From the NCBI RefSeq assembly GCF_002994745.2, contig NC_037090.1:186001-250000 (forward strand): a stretch of DNA of 64,000 nucleotides, in the 5' to 3' direction. The notes below the pieces were generated by a model that did not search any database, had not been told where the DNA came from, and saw only the letters and a list, made by a program, of their open reading frames with translations. The translations under genes were made by a program, and so were the position numbers. This DNA is from Rosa chinensis (Eukaryota > Streptophyta > Magnoliopsida > Rosales > Rosaceae). Numbering within the stretch: the stretch's first letter is position 1; each line of letters begins with the position of its first letter. Of the stretch, positions 47,176 through 62,041 are shown one piece after another.

Positions 47176-50100
47176 ATGGCTATGGAACCAACTCGCATGG
47201 AGGTTGACGATGGAACCCAACAATCTGCTGATCCTCTCCCATTCGCCAGAAGGTCGCTTAATTCCCTTTTCTTCTCTTCTCTCTTTGTTTGTTTTGCTAC
47301 AACTCTTGCTTTTTTCCTTTTGATTGTTTGGTCCAATAGAGAGAGAGAGAGTTTTCTTGATTCTTTGTTTGGTTGATCATTGAAAATGGATTATTAAAAT
47401 CTCTATTATTGTGGCTCTGGTTGGTTTCTGCTTTACAGTTACCAACTGGAAGCATTGGATGCAGCAATCAAGCGCAACACCATAGTGTTCTTGGAGACCG
47501 GCTCTGGCAAAACTCTGATTGCCATAATGCTTCTTCGGAGCTATTCCCATTTGCTCCGTAAACCTTCTCCCTTCGTTGCTGTCTTCTTGGTTCCCCAAGT
47601 TGTCTTGGTTCAACAGGTATGCTTGCTGCCGATTGCAAACCCCTCTCTCTACTGTCCACATCAACATTTATCACCTAGATAGATCTTCCTACTTACTTGT
47701 GTATATGTTTATGCCTGCACTATAGCTTCTGGATCATTCCTCTTACTCGTGCATTTTCTTATGATATTGTTATCAGCAAGCTGAAGCGATCAAAATGCAC
47801 ACCGACTTGAATGTTGGTATGTATTGGGGAGCAATGGGAGTCGACTTCTGGGATGCTAAGATGTGGAAGCAGCAAATAGAAAAATATGAGGTGGGAATTT
47901 TGATGATGAAAATATTATTTTATCTCAGAGCTGCTTCATTCGGACATTTACTTATTTTGTTTTTTATATTTCATAATCCACATTTTGGCTGCTTTAATTT
48001 GTTTCACATTTTTTTGTTTTTCAGTTTCTGTGTTCTTCCTTTCAAACATTGTTGAGGCCAAAAGCCATTTGATTTCTAAATGGACCATATGGCAGTCAAA
48101 AAAAATATTTTAGGTCCCTTAATGTTTTAAAGTGCACAATCTTTTGAGACACAATCTGCCAGGCATTGTCAAGCCATTGGTTAACAAAATTCCCAAGAGA
48201 CATATAAAATCATTCTAACGTCAAGTTTCAGTTTTACCCACTGCTCTCTATTTCTTAATGGCAGTGTTCATGAGTGTGAATGTGTGAATGTGACATACGA
48301 AAACATATGGCAGCCCTTCTGGTCCTTAACTTTTATCTTTTTGATTACAGGTGCTTGTGATGACTCATGCAATATTGCTGAATAATCTGAGGCATAGCTT
48401 CTTTAAACTAAGCATGATAAAGGTTTTGATCATGGATGAATGCCATCATGCCAGTGGGAAACACTCATATGCTTGTATAATGAGGGTGAGCTGTCTATTG
48501 TTTGATTTTGTGGAATTAACAAAAATAGCAACAGAAAGTTTATAGCATCTCCATTAGGAACGTGATTAATTCTTTAAATCTTTTATATAGCTCTGTGATT
48601 ACTTAATTAGTGAGAAAATTTATTTACATGTTAAATGTCACATTAACATCATCATAGCTGTGCTACAAAATTGAGTGATTGGAAGTTATTGTTCCCTAGC
48701 TGTGATGCTTCTTCATCATCAGATAGTTGCATACCCAGTTCATGCTTTTGTAGTATTTGAATTATTTGGGTGATGTGCAGGACTTCTTTCATCGTCAGTT
48801 AGAGTCTGGTCAATCTGAGCTTCCAAGAATATTTGGAATGACTGCTTCCCCCATAAAATCAAAAGGTATTTGCCTTGAGAGTTTTTTTTTATATCATATT
48901 TATTATTAGATGCATTTATGAGAACTTATTTTATTTTCTTTTGGTATAGGTGGAAATCCAGAGTTATCCTATTGGAAAACAATCCATGAACTTGAGACAC
49001 TGATGAATTCAAAGGTGTATACTTGTGTTGATGAATCTGTGCTTGCTGAGTTTATACCAACTTCAACTCCCAAGTTTGAAGTTTACAAATGCGGGAAGAT
49101 TCCATCTGCCTTGTATACATGCTTAACAAATCAGTTGAATGTTTTGAAAGAAAAGGTGTGTATTTTATGTTATGGTATATGATATGTCATAATTGCCATT
49201 TTACATTTGTCATATTATGAATTTTGAATTTGATTAATTTTTCTATGGAGTAATTGCTCGTTGATAGAATTCTCTGTAAGGGGAAAAGGAAGGATAAAAA
49301 CAAATGAGTAGTGGTACAGGATTTCTGTACTGAATCCTTAGCATTACAAAATGTCTTTTAGGGGGGCTGGAATTCTGTATAAATCTTTGTAATTCAAAAC
49401 TTGAATGGACATTAATGCTTATTGACAATTGGTTTACTGCTTTTTAGCATGAGTTGTCGACAAAAAGTTTGGATCTCGTTGAATCTTCACTATCCATAAG
49501 GAAAAAGCTGATGAAGTTTTTTTCAGCTTTAACATTTTGTTTGGAAGAACTTGGTGTTTGGCTTGCTTTAAAGGTAAATTGTTTTGGGTTATGTTCTAGT
49601 TGTTGTACGCAATTGGCATAATTGACATCATTGCATTTTCATTTGAGAAACAGGCTGCGTGGTTCTTTTCACACAACGATACTGACATCTTTACATGGGA
49701 GAAGCTAGATGTGATGGGTGAGAGAATCATTAGAAGTTTCAGTCTAGAAGCCTACAAGTCATTTGCACGTCTTCTTCCATCTGGTATGCCTACTGTGGGT
49801 TTTTGTTTTCTTAGTACTGGTATAAACTTACACATGTTATTGGTTTTTACGTTGTTTCCTTCTCTTTTTGTCTTTCATCTTTCACTTAGATCCAAAGTGG
49901 ATGATTTCTGATGATTTCATAGGCAATGTAAACAAAGGGTTTCTAACTTCCAAAGTTATCCGTCTCATCCAGTTGCTTCTTCAATACAGGTTGGCTTCTT
50001 CTCAATTACCGTATATGCTTGTGAATAGATTTAGGATAGTGTGGAATCGGTTGAAATTTGAATGTTCGAAGGATGGTGGTCAGTATGCAATTTCATTGAT

Positions 50101-53100
50101 TCACATTTTGTTTCTTCTTTATGGACTGTTTTGCTTTTATTTTTTATTTTTTTTTATTGTGTTATGTTATATTTTCTGCTCACTAGTGATTCTTAATATA
50201 ATTGAACACAGGGGCCTAAAGAATTTGAGATGTATAGTTTTTGTTGAACGGGTCATCACAGCAGTTGTCCTAGAATCTTTATTGAATGAATTTCTTCCTA
50301 AACACAATGACTGGAAGTCAAAGTACATTGCTGGAAATAACAGTGGGATGCAATCCCAGACCAGAAAAAAACACAACGAGATTGTTGAAGAATTTCGTAA
50401 CGGCATGGTATGGTAACTTTGTCCATTCAGAATGAAAAACAATCTTTCCAATTTCCATGAAAGATATTGACAATGATATATGTTTCAGGTGAACATCATT
50501 GTTGCAACATCGATTCTTGAAGAGGGTTTAGATGTTCAAAGCTGCAATCTGGTTATCAGATTTGACCCTTCTTCCACTGTTTGTAGTTTCATACAGTCTA
50601 GAGGCCGTGCTAGGATGCAGAACTCTGATTATGTATTAATGGTGGAAAGGTAATAGTTATATTGATTTTCCTTTCAAATAAAGTTTATGGCATGGCTTTG
50701 TAAAATCCTTTGAAGTAAATGTCTTCCCTACCTTTCTCTTGGTATCATTCTTGTTGTCAGACTTGCCAGTAATTTTTTTATTTTTTTTTGGGAAATTCAG
50801 ATTGTTTTTTTTTTTGGTGTTAATCATCTAGATAGATCTTTAAAAAATCAGTATGTGACTTGATCTCCTTTGTTGTTTTCTACAGTGGAGATTCAAATAC
50901 ACATTCTCGGCTACAAAATTATCTTGCCAGTGGAGATATAATGAGAAAGGAGTCCCTACGACATTCTTCTCTTCCCTGTAGTTTGCTGGAAATCGATTTA
51001 CAGGATGATGGCTTCTACAGGGTCGAAAGCACTGGAGCAAGCTTGACCCTGGAGTCTTCTATTGGTTTGATGTACTTCTATTGCTCCAGGCTCCCTTCTG
51101 ATGGGTTAGTCCCATGCAACTCTCTTTTAGAGCTACGAAGTCTTTTATTCATTAGTTTTGAATAAAAGTTTTATTTATTTTTTTGCATAAAAGTTTTATA
51201 TATTTTTTTACATTCTTCTTCTAGATATTTTAAACCTGCTCCAAGGTGGGATGAAGAGACCCGCACTCTACATCTTCCCAAGAGCTGTCCAATACCTTAT
51301 GTTCGTGTAGAAGGAAGTGCTAAAATTCTGAAGAAAATTGCATGCTTTGAAGCTTGCAAGCAACTTCACAAGATCGGTGCTTTAACAGATAATCTTGTTC
51401 CAGATATTGTTATGGAAGAAGCCCCACAAGACTTTGGTAACTTCTCTAACACTTTGTTTTCCAACCTTCTATTGTTTCAAATCGCGAATAATAAATTTGC
51501 TCGACAGTGATAGTAAATGTCAAAATATTTCTCTCTTTTTATTGTTCTGAACTGAACACTAAAAAGAAAATGAACACTCAATGACTCATAAACTTATATA
51601 TATTTCTAAATGCTCTATGTGCAGAGAATGAGCCTTATGATGAGGAGCAATCCAGTTATGTCCCAAGTGAATTGGTCAAACCTTGTCCAACTGATACTAG
51701 CATTTTGTATCACTGCTACTTTGTAGAGCTGGATCAGAATTTCGGATATGAGATTCCGACTATTGATTTTGTGCTTGGCATGAGGAGTGAGCTTGACAGT
51801 GATATTCCAAATTTGCATCTTGAGTTAGAATTTGGCAGGGGTTTTTTAACAGTGAACTTTAAATATGCTGGAGACATGCTTCTTGATTCAGAGCAGGTAA
51901 ATGTTTCTTTTTCTTCATTAGGTTTGTGGTATTATATGATGCATTAATGTGTTGTTTCTGATTATTTAGGTGCTACTCTGTAGAAGATTCCAGATCACAA
52001 TTTTCCGAATTCTAATGGATCACAACTTGAATAAGTTGAAAGAAGCTTTAAATGGACTTTGTTTGGGAGAAAATCTTGGACTTGATTATTTGTTGCTCCC
52101 AGGGACCAGAGTAAATCAGAGACCTTCGATGATTGATTGGAAATGCGTCACATCGGTGTTATTTTCACGTGAAGAATATAGCAAGGAACACACAGAATGT
52201 TCTATACCCAGTTTTGTACATACCAAAAACGGTTTGATTTGTACCTGCATGATCCGGAACTCCGTGGTGTGTACCCCTCATAATGGTAGCTTGTATTGCA
52301 TCACTGGTTTGTTGGAGGAGTTGAATGGGAACTCACTTCTGCAGCTTAGTGATGGCAGAGTTCTCACTTACAAGAAGTACTATGTAGCACGGTATGTTAT
52401 TTTTCTGTATACATACCTCACTATTTTCATGTGATTAATGAACTTGTGTTCAAAAACACAAGGATATGAAGAGTAAGTGAGCATAGAGCTTTGATTGCAT
52501 TTGATACGATCTTAGCAACATTTATCAGTAACTTATAGTATTCTCCAATTGCAGGCATGGGCTCAACTTGCGTTTTGACAAACAGTTGTTACTGAAAGGA
52601 AAACGCATTTTCCACGTGAAAAAGCATGTTCAGAGGGGCGGGCAACAGACAGAAAAAGGTCCAATTTTCTTACATCTTACATGTAGATGAGAATGTCAAG
52701 TTTCATTTAAATAGTCTGCCTGCTTTCTGCACACTTTGTATTCTTGCCTTCTGAAAGAATTATACTTTTTCACAATCTAAATGCAGCTCCATATATATGT
52801 ATATTCATAGATATATTTACATAGATATATGCTATTAGTTATATATCATAATGTGGTTTGAAGAGACGGATAACCTTGAGTCTAATGTGTCCAATGGGTC
52901 CAGTTGTAAGCTCCTCATACTCAATTGTTGTAGAATAATGAGCTTAATTTTTTTTTTGTTTTCCCTTTGCAGAATCAAGCAATATATATGTGGAGTTGCC
53001 TCCTGAACTGTGTTCTATAATCATGTCACCCATATCACTCAGCTGTTTATACACATTTTCATTTGTTCCATCTATCATGCATCACCTGGAGGCTCTACTT

Positions 53101-55395
53101 ATTGCTGCCAACTTGAAAAAGATGCTTTTGGATCAGTGCATGCAAAATGTCAATATTCCAACCATCAAGGTACTTTAATACATTTTTCAATAGGACAAGG
53201 TATTAAAAATTTAGGGTTTAGTAAAACCTTGCTAAACCCAAAACATTTAGGAATTGATATATCACATTCGTATATATAGTGTTTGTTGATAGTTTCCATT
53301 GACTTTTCTTAAACTTGATGAAACTGAGTGGTTAGTCTATGTCATAAGTACATTCTACAGTGAACTGATAAAGTGATTATCCTTACTGGATGCATATGAT
53401 GGACCTAGGTTTGGGTAAATCTTCTGACAGTAGATAATGTATTGAGAAGCTTATTTAGTCTCTGTACCAGTATATTTTATGTAGTCTTGGTGTTTTATCA
53501 AAGTGTAGGGTTCAAGTCTGATTTTCTTTTTTCTTCCTTTGGTTTGTTTAGCTTGTGCCTTAGCCTGAAATCTACTTCATTTGTGCCATCTGATATCTTT
53601 TTATAGGTCTTGGAAGCTATTACAACAAAAAAAAGCCAAGAAAAAATTCATTTGGAATCCCTAGAGGCTCTTGGAGATTCATTTCTTAAATATGCTGCTA
53701 GCCAGCAGCTTTTTAGAACCTATCAAAATAATCATGAAGGCCTTCTAAGTGTAAAGAAAGACAGAATAGTTTCTAATGCTGCCCTTTGCCGGGTTGGATG
53801 CAACTACAAACTTCCGGTAACAATTCTTTATCTGTATATTATTATTAAGTTGTTACCAGGATGTTTATTATATGAAATCAGCAAACACGCCATATTCTGT
53901 ATTATAACTATGCCATTGTTTCATAATGTGTAGGGCTTTATTCAGAACGAACCTTTTGATCCAAAAAAATGGATTATACCTGGAGACTTTTCTGAACCTT
54001 GTCTGTTTAAAACGGAGTTTCTTACCAATGAAAGAAATATCTACATTAGAGGAACAAGGAAGATTAAAAGCAAGAGTATTGCTGATGTGGTTGAGGCACT
54101 AATCGGTGCATTTCTTAGCACTGGCGGTGAAATGGCTGCTGTGTACTTCATGAATTGGGTTGGTATAAAGGTTGATTTTACATATATACCATATGAGAGG
54201 AACTTCCCAGTGGAGCCAGAAAAGCTTGTTAATGTGAAACATTTAGAATCTCTACTGAACTACTCATTCCGTGATCCTTCCCTTCTAGTGGAAGCACTAA
54301 CTCATGGTTCTTACATGCTCCCTGAGATCCCAGGATGTTACCAGGTACATCCACTGATTTAAACTTCTTCCATGCACATCAGCGTACTGTAATTTACATG
54401 TCAATCTCATTATTTGGATGTTAACAGATAAATGACGGTTCTTCGATTTAATTTTTAGTTACTCACTCCCTCTTTCCCTTTACCTCCTTCCCTGAATTTT
54501 TCACTCACTTGCATGGAATACTATAATACCCTCTTTATGTCAGTTCAAGTTTATTCAAGCTTTACCATCTGTTCATCTCTGTTATTTGTTGTGCAGCGGT
54601 TAGAATTTCTTGGGGATGCAGTCTTAGATTACCTGATCACTATTTATTTGTACAAAAAATATCCTAGAATGTCACCAGGAGTTTTAACTGACATGAGGTC
54701 TGCTTCGGTGAATAATGATTGTTATGCCCGATCTGCTGTGAAGGCTGAATTGCACAAGCACATTCTCCATGCTTCACACAAGCTCCACAAGGATATAGTT
54801 CGCACAATTGCTAATTTTCAGAGGTTATCTACAGAATCTACTTTTGGCTGGGAATCTGAGACATCATTCCCCAAGGTTAGTCATTTCCTAAACCCTATGT
54901 TTCTCTGTAGCACAGGAAGAAAATTCTGCCATAACTAATGGTCTTATAACATTTATCACATAGATCAAATTGAAGAATGTCCAACAATTAATCCCCCTGG
55001 TGAAGGGGTTCTCAGAAGAACTTTCTCTTTCTTTGTAACAGGTACTTGGAGATATTGTCGAGTCTCTAGGAGGGGCAATTTATGTTGATTCTGGATATGA
55101 TAAGAATATTGTATTTCAGAGTATTCGTCCTCTCTTAGAGCCCTTGGTTACTCCAGAAACAATGACGCTTCATCCTGCAAGAGAGTTGAATGAATATTGT
55201 TCGAAAATGCATTATGATATGAAGAAACCAGTGAAATCCTTCCAAAATGATTCTGCTACCATTACAATAGAGGTTGAAGCTAATGGGGTCACATACAAGC
55301 ATGCATCAACAGCTTCTGATAGGAAGACAGCAAAAAAATTAGCATGTAAAGAAGTCTTGAGGTCCTTGAAAGAGAGAGCTGAATCATCAAAATGA
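47176..55395 (+). CDS. DCL2: Endoribonuclease Dicer-like 2
   Basis: Twenty-one exons: 47176-47252, 47439-47616, 47777-47890, 48351-48485, 48781-48865, 48950-49155, 49448-49573, 49654-49783, 49890-49989, 50212-50407, 50489-50649, 50886-51104, 51225-51436, 51625-51896, 51970-52391, 52555-52658, 52973-53169, 53607-53816, 53934-54344, 54597-54875, 55042-55395; 1395 residues. DCL2 cuts long double-stranded RNA into 22-nt siRNAs in antiviral and secondary silencing. Domains: helicase with Walker A ETGSGKT (Lys50), DECH (about 152-155), GMTASP; helicase C with TSILEEGLDVQ and QSRGRAR; dimerisation/DUF283; PAZ region about 740-900; RNase IIIa HLESLEALGDSFLKYA (about 993); RNase IIIb RLEFLGDAVLDYL (about 1186); one C-terminal dsRNA-binding domain. 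Compact size and a single dsRBD separate it from DCL1, DCL3 and DCL4. Intron 9 (49990-50211) is 222 nt, in frame and without stops. No break is seen. Confidence 0.96.
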
Positions 55396-56201
55396 ACTAC
55401 AGATTCAAATGCGAAGGATGCAAGACATGGTCGTGTACATAGTAATGTATATCAGTATGCTGCTTTTTAGTTGTCAGGTGTGGCGGAATTGTAACAGCCG
55501 TTGGCAATGACAGATTATGTGTAATTGATTGATGGAGTAATGTAAATGCATTGGTGTAGACTACAATGTAGTATAAAATGCAGTACTGCTGCCCCAATCA
55601 ATGATGTATCAGTTGTTTCACATTTATAGGATTTCCTTATGTATTATGCATTGTGTTCAGCGTTCTCGATTTTCTTTTATGTCTGCATTTAACACAGGTT
55701 ATGCAGTAGAAAACAGACTACACTGTTTAAAGCAGTTAGAACTTAGAAGAGCTGAATTCGTGAGTGCAGCTGGTGTTGGTTCGGGTCGTGGTGAGATCGA
55801 AGAGGGCCGTAAAGAGTGCTGCCGCCAACTGGGCCTGTAATGATGGGCCGGTTTCTAGCCCAATATCGGTCTGGGTCATAATTTTTCTCTCTTTCAATCA
55901 TCCCCTTTTCTTTATTTATTCTTTAGGAGGCTTTTTGGCTACTAATTATTTTGCAACAAATGGCCGTCTCTCAAAAGGCAATTAATAAAGGTCCCCCAAT
56001 CTTTTTGGGTTACAATCAGTAGCTTCTTAGTGACCCAAATCCTAAACCCTAAACCCTCCTCAACCCTTGATCATTTCACTCATCATACGTAGTGAAAAGG
56101 ACATAATTTCACCCACAATTAAGAATCATTCACTGATTAATGCCATAATGTCACATACAACCATCTATGCTGGCTGTCCGATGGAGCTGCATTTCACATA
56201 T
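55396..56201. other. Convergent 3' region of DCL2 and the SDR gene, with interstitial telomere repeat
   Basis: DCL2 3' UTR on the left, SDR 3' UTR on the right. AAACCCTAAACCCT at 56044-56057 is two plant telomere units. GGGCC words at about 55829 and 55845. No gene is supported. Confidence 0.6.
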
Positions 56202-59200
56202 TCATGATGCCTTCTTTTTCCCAAATAGTAAGCTCAATGAGTAAGTGTTGCCCTTCCTTGCAGCAGCTTCAACTCGATTTCCACCAATCTAGAGGTTATT
56301 TTAACCAACTCCAAATCAGTTTTGGCAGAAGTAAATCAGAGAAGCATTTCTAATAAAGGAAAGCGAACAGGCTGTTGGATCTTTTAGAATATGTATAAAA
56401 TTGGAAGTGAATTAGTTTTAGGGTACGGAAAATACCTTGTCCATAAGCCAATAACCAATGGTTGGCATGTACTGCACCAAGTACATTACAGCCAGGACAG
56501 GCTACAGTAGAAAACAGAAGATATAAGTGTGATTAGGAGAAGTTGTTGACAGTAAAAAGCAATGTAGGACAAGATGCATTACTCACATCTTTTCCCTAGA
56601 AATAACTAGCAAAGATAACCATATTCAAAGGGCAAATTACTGACTTCCAGAAAAATCCACTGCTAAAAGTATCTCTGAAGTTGCATTTTGTCTTTTAACA
56701 CATTTAAAACATAACTGATCTTAAACACTGCAGTTTTTTTATCCTCCTTTCCCTAAAACATCAAAAACTATGTCAGCTTCTTTAATGAGACATCAAAGAT
56801 GGTAGCAAGTTGCAACTCATGGCCCATCAATGTTAGTCAGATTGAACCTTACGAGTGATCCTTGAGCAGAATCCACATATGACCGAGATGATTTGAAAAG
56901 TAATTTGAGAACCTAAAGGATTGATCATTGTAATTTTTAATACATATTATGGCATATTATGTTTAGATCATGATATGTTTCACAAGGCTAAGTGCTGATT
57001 TGAACATATGGTATCACAAATTTTTTTGGCCAAAGATATTATCTCACAAAGTCGCAATGAGAAAATGGATGTGCGGAACAGTAAGGTATCCTAGGATGTA
57101 GATACTTTTCATCACCATCTAGGCCTTACCAACTGATCCTTCATGGCTATACAATATACCAATAACAATACCTGGTATGATATCCAAACTTCCTTTAGAC
57201 CATGGGTGGCAGCAATTATTGTCAACTCTGCACACCTTTCTGATGACACACGCTTCTGTCAAAACAAATAAGATAACAAGAAATGAACAAAAAGGTAACA
57301 AGAAATGTTTTACAAGAGATGTTTAAAGCTCTTTTGACTGCTCAACTACCCCGGATAAAAACAATAAAGCAGTAAGAAAAGGAATGCCCTAGAGATAACA
57401 TGCACGGCCACACTAAACTACAGATACCACCCCAAGTTATCAAAAAGATGAAATTCATGGGCATGATCATAAGGAACAGATTTGATACACGCACAACATC
57501 ATTGTAAGAAACTAACCTCAGAAGAAGCTTTATTCTCTGAGCTTGCTGCTCCTGTACCATTTGATGTTTCTATTGGACCAGGACAAACAATGGTCACCCC
57601 TATTCCTTTCTGATAGAGCTGCATTAAAAAAGATAAATTAACACCATTAGGGGAAGCAGAAATTATAGTTGTATCAACAATTTTATCTTATCTTGATATA
57701 TTAACTGCTTTACTAAACATGCAATTATTCTTAGTATCTTAAATTTTTATAATTAAGTCTCAATATGATGGAAAACTTTAATTAGTGAGAAATGGAAAAC
57801 AGCAGATTGCGGCAACAGACTTATACACATTCCTTTTACTCTGGAGTATGGAAAGAAGTTATAATTCTTACCTCGGAACGCAAGGTGTGAAAGTACCCAT
57901 TTAAGGCATGTTTAGAGGCAGAGTATACGGCCTGACCTGGTGCAGGTGTCTTTCCTGCAGCACTGCTCATCTGCACATAATTAAACAAGTACTGAGAAGG
58001 GTGAAGAGAAAAAATAAAAATAAAAACAAGAAAACAAACAAACACAATTCAAAGAGAATGAGGGATATGCCTATTCAGCACTAACAAAAACAATTAGGCA
58101 CTTTATGTACAGGAGATACATAAAAATCATATTTTGTTGGGGTTAGTAAGCTTCCAGACTTGGACATTTCATAAACTTTTTTAAACTGAAGAGTAAAATT
58201 ACATTCAAAAAGAGAATCAATGTGCTGAATCACAAGCGGGACTATAGAGCAGTTGGCAAATCGCCACTGAAAACATAGCCGATATATTTCTTTTGCACTG
58301 TATGTGGGTCTGGCAGAGAAGTTAGACATAAGCATCACCTAATAACAAAATAATTTTCCACATACCACAACAAAATGGCCCTTCCCTCGCCTCAGCATGT
58401 AAGGTGCCAGTAGCCGGGTCAGCGTTATTGTCCCAAGAACATTGACATTGAAAGTTACCTACTCAAGAGAAAGAGATACACTATCACTCTCATTGACATT
58501 GACCCATAGGAGCAGTAGATGGCTTAGAGATAAAACAGCATCAAATGGGGATTTCCTAGAACTGGTACCTTTAGACTCTCCTCAGTAACATCCAATGCTG
58601 TAGTTTTCTGCCAAACACCAAAACAGGTAGAGATGTATTAGTAGAAATCGTGTTATCTTAAAAGGACAGTATATCAATATATCACCCTGAATAACCAATA
58701 TACCCACTTACAGGACGCTCAAAAGCAGCATTATGGATCATGTAATCAACACCAGCATTTGGAAAGAATGACTCTGCTTTCTCTACAACATCCTTGAGAC
58801 AATCTTCACCAGAAGCCAAATCCAATGGCAAAACTTTCACACCATCAGGTGCATGTTTACCTGGGCATTGCCACCAAAATTAAGAGATGAGAGGCATAAT
58901 CAAGATTGAAGACCTCAATGCTGTTCGTCCAGCTTACGATTAAAGAACAAACCAGTAAGTTGTTTCTTGACTCGCTCCAATTCAGCTTCATTACGGGCGG
59001 AAATAATGAGCTTAGCTCCCAAATTTGCAAGTTGCTTAGCAAGAACCTCCCCTAGGCACCAGCATAATTGAAGGGGTAACATAAGATAATTTCATTTATG
59101 CATGCCAAAGAAGGCTTGAAACAAATTCAACGAGGGCATTGCTTCACCAGACATATATCATAATGGAGATAAAGATGCAGCGGAAGGTATTAGGCTAGGG

Positions 59201-59988
59201 TAGAATATGTGGGTAACAGTAGAATATGTTGGTTACAGTAAAATTAGCTATTAACCAGCGGAAAGTAGACAAAACATACAGTTTCATTACTAAAGACTTA
59301 ATAAAATTCATGGGCATTTATGTGATCATAACAGTAATGACAAAGAGAATGGCGATAATAACAATGGCATTGCAGAAAACAACTGCGAAGATAACAAGGC
59401 AACAAAAAAGAAGAAACTGTGCAAAGAAAAAGATGAACAGACTGAAGGAATACTGGTAAGCATTTCACTTAGAGACTCAACGATTTTGGAGCATGAATTA
59501 TGCAGAGGTGAGCATAATTGTAATGCAAGAAAGCGAATAAAGTGTTGATATAAAATTAGAAGAAGAAAGAAAGAAAGAAAGAAATACCAATTCCACGGCT
59601 AGCACCAGTTATCCAAACAACCTGAAGCAAGCAAGATCCACAATGTGAATAAAAAAGTTTCCTCATTTAAAAGAAACAAAGATAAATTTTTTTTTTTGGA
59701 GGAAGGTATAGGTATGGAAATGAGCTCACTTTGTCTTCAATTTCGTGGCGGTTAACATGGCGTTTGGACATCAAAGTGAAATCACCTGAATTAGAACACA
59801 GAGAGAGAGAGAGAGAGAATTAGTCGAGGCCTGACTGAGGCTCTTGAGCTCAGAGAGAGAGAGAGTGTGTGTGAAGGTTGGGAATTTAAGAAAGATTGAA
59901 TAATACCATCAGCTGTGGTAAATTTGATTAAAGCAAACAAGAGAAGAAGAAGCAGAGAAACCAAGAATAGCACCACCACCATCGCCAT
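56202..59988 (-). CDS. Short-chain dehydrogenase/reductase, SDR family member 7-like (At3g03330-like)
   Basis: Twelve exons: 59907-59988, 59730-59785, 59588-59621, 58953-59051, 58712-58860, 58569-58607, 58366-58458, 57872-57970, 57517-57618, 57172-57255, 56436-56501, 56202-56288; 329 residues. An N-terminal hydrophobic anchor (VVVLFLVSLLLLLLFALI) suggests attachment to the endoplasmic reticulum or another endomembrane. Classical SDR motifs: cofactor loop TGASRGIG (51-58), LPLDLAS, IHNAAF in the NNAG position, active-site Ser in VVMSSAAGK and YSASK (Tyr200, Lys204), then VCPGPIETS. A C-terminal hydrophobic stretch (VLAVMYLVQYMPTIGYWL) precedes a basic tail (LFGKKKAS). The substrate is unknown. 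It shares a 352-bp divergent promoter with the acyl carrier protein gene. The intron at about 59520-59587 holds a GAAA repeat. Confidence 0.93.
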
Positions 59989-60340
59989 CTTATTCTTCCC
60001 TCTCGCTCTGTCGCTCACACAGTGCCTCTGCCTCCAGTTTTGTTAGTCCAAGACATAAGTTCTGCAGAAAGCCCAATACCACACAACTTTCTTTTTCATT
60101 GAAAAGGCCCAAACACCTAAACATTGGGCCCAGTCCGGTTGTTTTTGATTGAAAAGGCCCAGCATCGGGGGCCCGGTATAGACGCGACGTCGTTTATTAG
60201 GAAATCGGGGGTTCTAGTACTCTTTCGACCTGTCTAGACTCTAGACTCTCACACGCACAGAGCCACAGCCGAAAGCAGCAACCATTTCCGGAGAGAGTTA
60301 GAGTTACAGTAGAGTAGAAAGAGGTCTAGTCTTGTTTTCA
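59989..60340. promoter_or_regulatory. Bidirectional promoter with a site II cluster
   Basis: 352 bp lie between the SDR ATG (leftward) and the mtACP ATG (rightward). GGCCCA at 60106-60111 and 60156-60161, and the palindrome TGGGCCCA at 60125-60132. The word ATTGAAAAGGCCCA is itself repeated about 50 bp apart. CGCGACGTCG at about 60183 is an ACGT-core element. Site II motifs are frequent upstream of plant genes for mitochondrial and ribosomal proteins. Confidence 0.7.

Positions 60341-62041
<1,701 letters not shown>

Noticed and set aside
47176..55395. DCL1, DCL3 or DCL4 instead of DCL2
   Set aside because: The compact length of 1395 residues, one C-terminal dsRBD and close agreement along the whole chain with Arabidopsis DCL2 rule them out.
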